NCBI GenBank assembly: GCA_017417215.1
Contig: JAFPZP010000051.1
Span: 1-45,476, forward strand
Direction: 5' to 3'
Length of the DNA stretch: 45,476 nt
Source: Candidatus Rifleibacteriota bacterium
Lineage (GTDB): Bacteria; Muiribacteriota; Ozemobacteria; Ozemobacterales; Ozemobacteraceae
The notes under the pieces were generated by a model that was given only the letters and a program-made list of their open reading frames with translations, was not told the origin of the DNA and ran no database searches. Shown here in pieces: positions 40,536 to 45,476 of this stretch (position 1 is its first letter; each line of letters starts with the position of its first letter). The translations under genes and the position numbers were made by a program.

Positions 40536-41965
40536 TAGTAATCTCTCGGCTTATACTGTTCAAAGGCTTTCTTATCGAAAGCTCTTCTGTAAGCTTCCTG
40601 TGGACTGATTTTCCTTGATTTTACAAGGTCCATCAATGCCTGGTCCATAGTCTGCATACCCTGTTGCTTACTGGTTTGCATAATAGAAGTCAACTGGAAT
40701 GTTTTATTATCACGAATCAGATTTGCAACAGCGGGAGTATTAATCATGATTTCGAGAGCACATTCACGACGCTGACCATCTATTGTTGGTATGAGCTGCT
40801 GAGCAATAATTCCTTGCAAAGCGTCTGCCAACTGAGTTCTAATCTGAGCTTGCTGATGAGCAGGGAAAACGTCAACGATACGGTCTACAGACTGAGCTGC
40901 TGACGGAGTATGCAATGTTGCAAAGACCAAGTGACCTGTTTCAGCAGCAGTTACTGCCAAAGAAATTGTTTCGTAGTCACGCATTTCGCCGACCAGTATG
41001 ATGTCTGGGTCTTCACGCAATGCAGAACGCAGTGCATTAGCAAATGATTTTGTATTAGGACCTATTTCACGCTGATTAACGATACACTGTTTATGCTGAT
41101 GAACAAATTCTATTGGGTCTTCAATGGTCAGAATATGGTCTTGGCGTTCATTATTAACCTGGTCAACCATAGCTGCCAAAGTTGTTGACTTACCAGAACC
41201 AGTAGGACCTGTAACAAGGATAAGCCCCTTGTTTCGTCTTGCCAAATCGCCTAGAACCATAGGCAATCTAAGTTCTGCCAATGTTTTAATACGAGTAGGA
41301 ATAACACGGAAAACTGCTCCTAACCCTAATCTCGTAAAGAAAACATTACATCTGTAACGTGCTACGCCTTTTAATTCGTATGAAATATCAAGTTCTAAGT
41401 CACGTTCCAGTTTTTCACGCTGGTCATTACTAAGAAAGTTATAAACCAGACGACGAATTTCTTTTGGGGTAAGAGCTGGCAAATCTGTTGGCCAAAGCTT
41501 ACCTTGAAGTCTTAGCATTGGAGGTGAACCAACTGTTAAGTGAAGGTCAGACCCGGCTTTATCTACAATCATTTTTAGAAGGTCATCTATACCTAATTCG
41601 CCTTCTTGGACATCAGAACGCCCACTGCTGATAGGTTGAGCAGGAGCTGCGGGCTGAGTTTGTGGATAACCACCGCCCATTCCACCCATTCCTCCCATAC
41701 CACCCATACCAGGTTGCATAGGTCTAGCTGCCGCCGGTCTTGGAGGAGCAGAAGCTGGTCTCTGAGATGGCGGTATTTGAGAAGCCGGCTGTGAAGCTGG
41801 TTTAACAGCAGTCGGTTTTGGAGGCTGATAATTTGCAATAGCAGGATTTATCGGCCTTGGGGGCATAGTTGCCGGTTGAGTAGGTTTTGGAGGTGCAGCA
41901 GGAGCTGCAGGCTTTTTACTGCTATCATCTCCACCAAATAATTTTCCAAAAAAATTATCAGCCAT
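40535..41965 (-). CDS. pilT: Type IV pilus retraction ATPase PilT with N-terminal low-complexity extension
   Basis: Hexameric ATPase that drives pilus retraction (twitching). 476 aa against the usual ~350. The first ~115 residues are Pro/Ala-rich and end in (GGM)n runs ('MGGMGGMGGMGGG'). The PilT core starts at ~124 ('IDDLLKMIVDKAGSDLHLTV'). Walker A GPTGSGKST (253-261), Asp box TIEDPIEFVH, Walker B region DPDIILVGEMRDYET and His box GHLVFATLHT are intact, as is the PilT-specific 'ALREDPD' and C-terminal region. The TAA of the pilB-like gene lies three bases upstream, so the pair is one operon. The extension could mediate docking or phase separation; that is inference. Confidence 0.96.
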   Translation of the reverse strand: MADNFFGKLFGGDDSSKKPAAPAAPPKPTQPATMPPRPINPAIANYQPPKPTAVKPASQPASQIPPSQRPASAPPRPAAARPMQPGMGGMGGMGGMGGGYPQTQPAAPAQPISSGRSDVQEGELGIDDLLKMIVDKAGSDLHLTVGSPPMLRLQGKLWPTDLPALTPKEIRRLVYNFLSNDQREKLERDLELDISYELKGVARYRCNVFFTRLGLGAVFRVIPTRIKTLAELRLPMVLGDLARRNKGLILVTGPTGSGKSTTLAAMVDQVNNERQDHILTIEDPIEFVHQHKQCIVNQREIGPNTKSFANALRSALREDPDIILVGEMRDYETISLAVTAAETGHLVFATLHTPSAAQSVDRIVDVFPAHQQAQIRTQLADALQGIIAQQLIPTIDGQRRECALEIMINTPAVANLIRDNKTFQLTSIMQTSKQQGMQTMDQALMDLVKSRKISPQEAYRRAFDKKAFEQYKPRDY

Positions 41966-41968
41966 AGA

Positions 41969-43633
41969 TTAAAACAGCCTCATAAATTCATCTGCGGTAG
42001 TAACTCCCTTTAAAACAAGATCCAGAGTTTCTTGTTCAATACTCTTTATGCCTTGTTTACGAGCAAAGTTAGAAAAGTCAAGATAAGACTCTTTGTTTAT
42101 TATCATCTGCCTCAATCTGGCTGTTGCAGGAATAAATTCTGTTACAAGAACTTTGCCCACATAACCAGTATGATTGCAGGAGTCACAACCACAAGCCTTA
42201 TATATTGTTGTATTTAACTGTTCTTCTGGAATTAATTCTTTTATTTCTTCCGGAATTTCTGCTTCTTTCTTGCAGTTTGGACAAAGCATTCTTACTAAAC
42301 GCTGATTTACAAAACCGCAAAGAGAAGAAGCCATGATAACAGGATCGACACCTGTTTCAAGAAGCTTTATTATACTACTTGAAGCATCATAAGCCAAAAC
42401 ACCAGTTAAAATAGTCTTGCCACCTAAAGCGGCATAGCACATTTCTTCCAAAAGCTCTTTGTTATCTGTTTTATCAACATAAATAACATCTGCATCAAGC
42501 ATCAAAGACAGTCTCAATCCATCTACAGGAGAAGAAATATCTCCTGAGCCAATTTGAAGCTGTGTAATATTTGCCAAAGAAGAAACAACCGGGTCTTCTA
42601 TTGTAACAAGCTTATGCTTTTCGGGGTCATAACTACTTATAATGCAGTATTGAGTTGTAGTTCGACCAGATTCTCTAGGACCGCTGACGTAGAGTATACC
42701 ATGAGTTGTCTGAACGGCTCTGAGAACACTTTCAATAGATTCTTTACCCACACGAGCTATCTGTTCAACTAACGCAGCTATGTCATTCAAATGCAGAATA
42801 ACCATTTCCCCGTTAACTGTCGGATAGAAAATAGATTGAATATTAATCTGTCTTTCGGAAACATTTACTTTAAAATGCCCGACAACAACGCCACCTTCAC
42901 GAGTCAAATCCTTTTCGGATAACTGAGAAAGCTTCTTCAATCTGGTTATTACATCGTGATGAACTTTAACCGGTATTTCAATTTTACGATTTAAAACATT
43001 GTTAGACCTGAATCTAATAAGAACCCCTTTATCAGAAGGTTCGAAATGAATTCGGTCAACCTTGTTCAGAATAGCCTGACCAAGGATATAGTTAATAATT
43101 TTTTCAGAGCTTTCCATTCCTTTTGGAATGCCCTGTTCCATTTGCTTAGTTTCAGCATCTGTAGCACTTGGATCGACTTCTCCGGTACTGCCCACTTCAA
43201 GTGGTCCGTATACAGCATTAAAGGTCTGTTCGAAATCGAATGCTGTACAAATAGATACAGAAACTATTGCTCCGAATTTTCCTTCAAGATATTCGATTGG
43301 TCTAGAATCTAATGGGTCAACCATACAAACGCTGAATTCAGAACCAGCCTTGTATAGAGGCATCAATCGATTATCTCGTGCAAAATCAGAAGAAACAAGC
43401 TTAACTACTTCGGGATTAACTATGTCGGGACTTAAATGAATAAATGAAATATTAAGCTGGTTACCTAATGCCCAGATAATATCATCTTCTGTGACTAATC
43501 CCATTTGGGAAAGAGCTTCCCCTAGTTTTAGCCCATGCTCACGTTGAAAAGCCAGAGCTTCTTTCAACTGATCTTCGTTAATAAGATTACAATCTATTAG
43601 GATATCGCCTAAACGTTTCTTTGGTATACTCAT
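41969..43633 (-). CDS. PilB/GspE-like protein with degenerate ATPase motifs
   Basis: 554 aa with family architecture: an N-terminal T2SSE/PilZ-like domain (~5-145, 'RLGDILIDCNLINEDQLKEA'), N2 domain (~165-290), ATPase fold (~300-450) and the tetracysteine zinc motif (CPNC at ~451 and CGCDSC at ~481). PilB powers pilus extension. Here the motifs are broken. Walker A reads GPRESGRTTT (Lys replaced by Arg at ~324). The Walker B region reads 'DADVIYVDKTDNKE' where 'DPDIIxVGEIRDxET' is expected, losing the catalytic Glu. The His box reads GGKTILTGVL with no His. The arginine-finger stretch reads 'INIQSIFYPTVNGEMVILHL' with both Arg gone. I infer a pseudo-ATPase. It precedes pilT directly. No clear ribosome site precedes the ATG. 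Confidence 0.92.
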   Translation of the reverse strand: MSIPKKRLGDILIDCNLINEDQLKEALAFQREHGLKLGEALSQMGLVTEDDIIWALGNQLNISFIHLSPDIVNPEVVKLVSSDFARDNRLMPLYKAGSEFSVCMVDPLDSRPIEYLEGKFGAIVSVSICTAFDFEQTFNAVYGPLEVGSTGEVDPSATDAETKQMEQGIPKGMESSEKIINYILGQAILNKVDRIHFEPSDKGVLIRFRSNNVLNRKIEIPVKVHHDVITRLKKLSQLSEKDLTREGGVVVGHFKVNVSERQINIQSIFYPTVNGEMVILHLNDIAALVEQIARVGKESIESVLRAVQTTHGILYVSGPRESGRTTTQYCIISSYDPEKHKLVTIEDPVVSSLANITQLQIGSGDISSPVDGLRLSLMLDADVIYVDKTDNKELLEEMCYAALGGKTILTGVLAYDASSSIIKLLETGVDPVIMASSLCGFVNQRLVRMLCPNCKKEAEIPEEIKELIPEEQLNTTIYKACGCDSCNHTGYVGKVLVTEFIPATARLRQMIINKESYLDFSNFARKQGIKSIEQETLDLVLKGVTTADEFMRLF

Positions 43634-43696
43634 GATTCTAAAAGAATAACCAAAATATAAACTCTTTACAAGCTTTATTTTGGTTTATACAAATAA

Positions 43697-43731
43697 AAAA
43701 AACCGTCTTCCTTATAAGAAGACGGTTTTTT
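43697..43731 (-). terminator. Rho-independent terminator after the HU gene
   Basis: A 14-bp stem AAAAAACCGTCTTC/GAAGACGGTTTTTT with a 7-base loop, symmetric enough for both strands, ten bases after the HU stop. Confidence 0.95.
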
Positions 43732-43740
43732 CACTAAATA

Positions 43741-44025
43741 TTATTTTTTCTTGGTATTTACCATTTCGCGAAGTTCTTTGCCTGGAACAAATTTAGCTAC
43801 GTTGCAAGCAGGAATCTTGATAGCTTTCTTGGTCTGTGGATTGATACCAGTGCGAGCTTTTCTAGTGCTGACCTTGAAAGAACCAAAACCAACAAGGCGA
43901 ACATCATCTTTATTCTTAAGAGCACCCTTTATAATAGCAAGAGTTGCATCCAAAGCCTTAGCAGCCTGAGCCTGAGTCATTTCAGCAGTTTTAGCGATTT
44001 CGCGAACCAATTCGATTTTTTTCAC
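43741..44025 (-). CDS. hup: HU-family DNA-binding protein
   Basis: 94-aa nucleoid protein that bends DNA as a dimer. 'KKIELVREIAKTAEMTQAQA' at the N-terminus and the arm signature 'VRLVGFGSFKVSTRKARTG' with 'INPQTKKAIKIPA' are typical. The start is GTG at 44025 with GGGAG ten bases upstream; no in-frame ATG is available. A consensus promoter (44074-44102) and a strong terminator frame it as a highly expressed single gene. Confidence 0.97.
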   Translation of the reverse strand: MKKIELVREIAKTAEMTQAQAAKALDATLAIIKGALKNKDDVRLVGFGSFKVSTRKARTGINPQTKKAIKIPACNVAKFVPGKELREMVNTKKK

Positions 44026-44073
44026 TTCTTAAAATCTCCCTTTAATAAATATGTTTAGGACTCAACTCTTGCA

Positions 44074-44102
44074 ATCATAACGATAGATTCAAGCTTTGTC
44101 AA
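44074..44102 (-). promoter_or_regulatory. Near-consensus sigma-70 promoter of the HU gene
   Basis: On the minus strand TTGACA (44102-44097), a 17-bp spacer and TATGAT (44079-44074), about 50 bp before the GTG start. The -35 is perfect. Confidence 0.85.
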
Positions 44103-44172
44103 TGGGTAAACTTAACTTTTATTTTAACCGCGCCAAAAAAATAGCCTGTTTTCCGCTATCAAAGCCTTTTTT

Positions 44173-44200
44173 AAAGAGGTAAAAAAATTTTTACCTCTTT
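44173..44200. repeat. Inverted repeat at the stop codon of the FecR-domain gene
   Basis: AAAGAGGTAAA pairs with TTTACCTCTTT across a short A/T loop; the right arm overlaps the gene's TAA and last codons. On the gene's strand no T run follows the hairpin, so termination there is uncertain. Confidence 0.5.
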
Positions 44201-45399
44201 TTGTGTTGCAATTCGTATAACTTAGAAGTCAACACCCTATTTTCTGAACGAAGATCAGATAGTTTTCTCTGAGCATAGTTGATTTTAAGTCTATTACCGG
44301 TCGAATCGTCGTTATTTGAACACAAAGCACCTATTTCCATTTCAGTCTGCCTAATCATACTTTGAACTCTTAACAGTCTGTTTCTAAGCTGAGCGCATTC
44401 TCGATCTAAAGAAGCATGATCGGTTATTCCCTTAGGAGTTCTGGATGATTCACCAAAAGATACAGCATGACCATCTCTCATCATATCTTTCTTTTGAGGA
44501 ATACTGAAACCGATAACAGAATCTCGTTCTAATTGCTGCTGTCTCAACATTTCTGCAAATTCAGAACGCTGACGAGCTAGAATCTTAACATTTCCCTTTT
44601 CTTCAGAAAAACTTTCTGGTTCTTTTTCAAGAAGTTTTTCTATCGGGCGGAACTGCATTTGCATCTGATTTTCTTTATTTAAAGACGGAAGCTGAGAATT
44701 GGTGTTTATTACAGGAGCTGTATCCTGCTTTCTTTCAACCATTTCTTCTGCTAATGTTTTGTTTCTAAGCTTGCCAGGAGTAAAGCCATAAAAACTTCGC
44801 TGTTCCCACTCGCTTTTCATTTGAGCTTCAAGACTTTGATACTGGAATTTTTCAGGTTTATCTGCAACCTTGGTTGAATCAGCCAACAAAGTATGCATAC
44901 CAGCCTGCAAGACCAACTGCTTATTCTTCTTTTCTTCAGAAGCTCTTACAGCAACGATTCCATTGAAGACCCTGACTCTAGCCTTCCCGTATTTGTCTAC
45001 ATCAACATCAAACGAAGTTCCCAAAACGCTGCAAGTTCCAAAAGGTGTTGTAACTTTGAAAACATCAGAACTACGTCTAACATTCAGCCAAACATAACCA
45101 AATCTAAGGTTTATTCCATACCTTGAAAGGGTTACCATAGCATTGTTCTTCATTCTGACAGATGTTCCGTCTGGAAAGGTTATTTCACCTTTTCCGTCAC
45201 CTTCAACATTTATAATATCGCCAGGATGAAGCTCCATCGGCTGACCAGGCTGCAATGATAGCCAGGTAGAACCTTGGGTGCGAGATAAAACAGCTCTTCC
45301 GCCGAAATGATAAAAGAAATATTTATCATGCTGAGCATAAACAGCGGTTGATGCAAAAACGAACAAGATTATTGCTATTATAAAATTATGTTTTTTCAA
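44191..45399 (-). CDS. Secreted FecR-domain protein with C-terminal coiled coil
   Basis: 402 aa. Residues 1-22 are a signal peptide (ending STAVYA). Residues ~35-170 are a FecR domain: 'GRAVLSRTQGSTWLSLQPGQ', 'LHPGDIINVEGDGKGEITFP', 'VFKVTTPFGTCSVLGTSFDV' and 'VRVFNGIVAVRA'. In many non-enterobacterial proteins this fold is used as an exported beta-sandwich unrelated to iron signalling. Residues ~185-320 are Gln/Glu/Lys-rich; ~330-402 form a coiled coil ('LDRECAQLRNRLLRVQSMIR'). The start is TTG at 45399: no in-frame ATG or GTG exists upstream, and the signal peptide begins here; AGGTAG is a weak ribosome site. No sigma or FecA gene adjoins it, so a role in cell-envelope structure is more likely than siderophore control. 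Confidence 0.9.
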   Translation of the reverse strand: MKKHNFIIAIILFVFASTAVYAQHDKYFFYHFGGRAVLSRTQGSTWLSLQPGQPMELHPGDIINVEGDGKGEITFPDGTSVRMKNNAMVTLSRYGINLRFGYVWLNVRRSSDVFKVTTPFGTCSVLGTSFDVDVDKYGKARVRVFNGIVAVRASEEKKNKQLVLQAGMHTLLADSTKVADKPEKFQYQSLEAQMKSEWEQRSFYGFTPGKLRNKTLAEEMVERKQDTAPVINTNSQLPSLNKENQMQMQFRPIEKLLEKEPESFSEEKGNVKILARQRSEFAEMLRQQQLERDSVIGFSIPQKKDMMRDGHAVSFGESSRTPKGITDHASLDRECAQLRNRLLRVQSMIRQTEMEIGALCSNNDDSTGNRLKINYAQRKLSDLRSENRVLTSKLYELQHKKR

Positions 45400-45476
45400 T
45401 TTTTCTGCTACCTTTATAGGTTTATTCTAACATTATTAAATCCTCAAAAACAATACCTTTGGAGATATAAGATATA

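Noticed and set aside
44191..45399. FecR-type iron-uptake regulator
   Set aside because: It has an exported signal peptide and no adjoining sigma factor or TonB receptor; only the beta-sandwich domain is shared.

Overview
This 45.5-kb window is A+T-rich, gene-dense bacterial chromosome. The organism is very probably a diderm anaerobe. The evidence is an oxygen-sensitive class III ribonucleotide reductase, a complete glycine cleavage system, a CpxA/CpxR-like envelope two-component system with a periplasmic Spy/CpxP-like partner, TatA/TatC, type IV pilus ATPases, and many secreted proteins including a GH30 glycosidase. No 16S rRNA, ribosomal protein cluster or tRNA is present, so a phylum cannot be fixed. 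An uncultured gut- or rumen-type lineage is a reasonable guess and nothing more. No phage, integrase, transposase or CRISPR array was seen. The accessory signal lies in dispersed palindromic repeats and unusual protein architectures.

Layout. Positions 1-1551 (minus) hold the N-terminal 517 residues of a secreted protein that runs off the left edge; it appears to carry two related, degenerate metallopeptidase-like domains joined by Thr/Asp/Asn-rich linkers. At 1612-5428 a CpxA/CpxR-like kinase/regulator pair is divergent from a secreted protein with two LTxxQ motifs and a long Met/Pro/His/Cys repeat region, the same topology as cpxRA/cpxP. At 5716-13695 lie a TPR membrane protein, aspS, a polar amino acid ABC transporter (binding lobes and permease fused, then the ATPase with an extra C-terminal domain) and a C-terminally short HrpB-like helicase carrying an in-frame palindromic repeat. 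At 13821-16741 a cobalamin riboswitch precedes nrdD-nrdG.

Positions 17053-25452 hold a one-carbon/glycine locus: a GcvT-SHMT fusion, gcvH, gcvPA, gcvPB, lplA and lpd. Together they encode every glycine cleavage protein, the lipoylation enzyme, and the hydroxymethyltransferase that uses the methylene-THF product. Positions 25656-32584 carry an SH3b protein, a GNAT protein, a GH30 enzyme followed by tatA-tatC, a convergent secreted protein, a YkgJ-type Cys-cluster protein and an RRM protein. Positions 32713-37693 form a minus-strand operon of two TPR proteins and a CHASE2-GAF-GGDEF diguanylate cyclase. Positions 37858-40008 hold a duplicated-domain membrane protein, a GNAT protein and a TatD-family hydrolase. 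Positions 40535-45399 carry pilT, a pilB-like gene with ruined ATPase motifs, an HU gene and a FecR-domain protein.

The two largest gene-free stretches (6802-7225 and 40009-40534) share two repeat modules, one a long hairpin with compensatory base changes between copies. A second GC-rich palindromic family occurs three times (12879-12961, 16780-16870, 23028-23062), once inside the hrpB-like coding sequence. A third type is a long inverted repeat around a shared core (19736-19872, 40340-40463).

The best candidates for something undescribed are the methionine-rich Cpx-type module, the GcvT-SHMT fusion, the PilB-like pseudo-ATPase, the tandem pseudo-peptidase protein, and the palindromic repeats.
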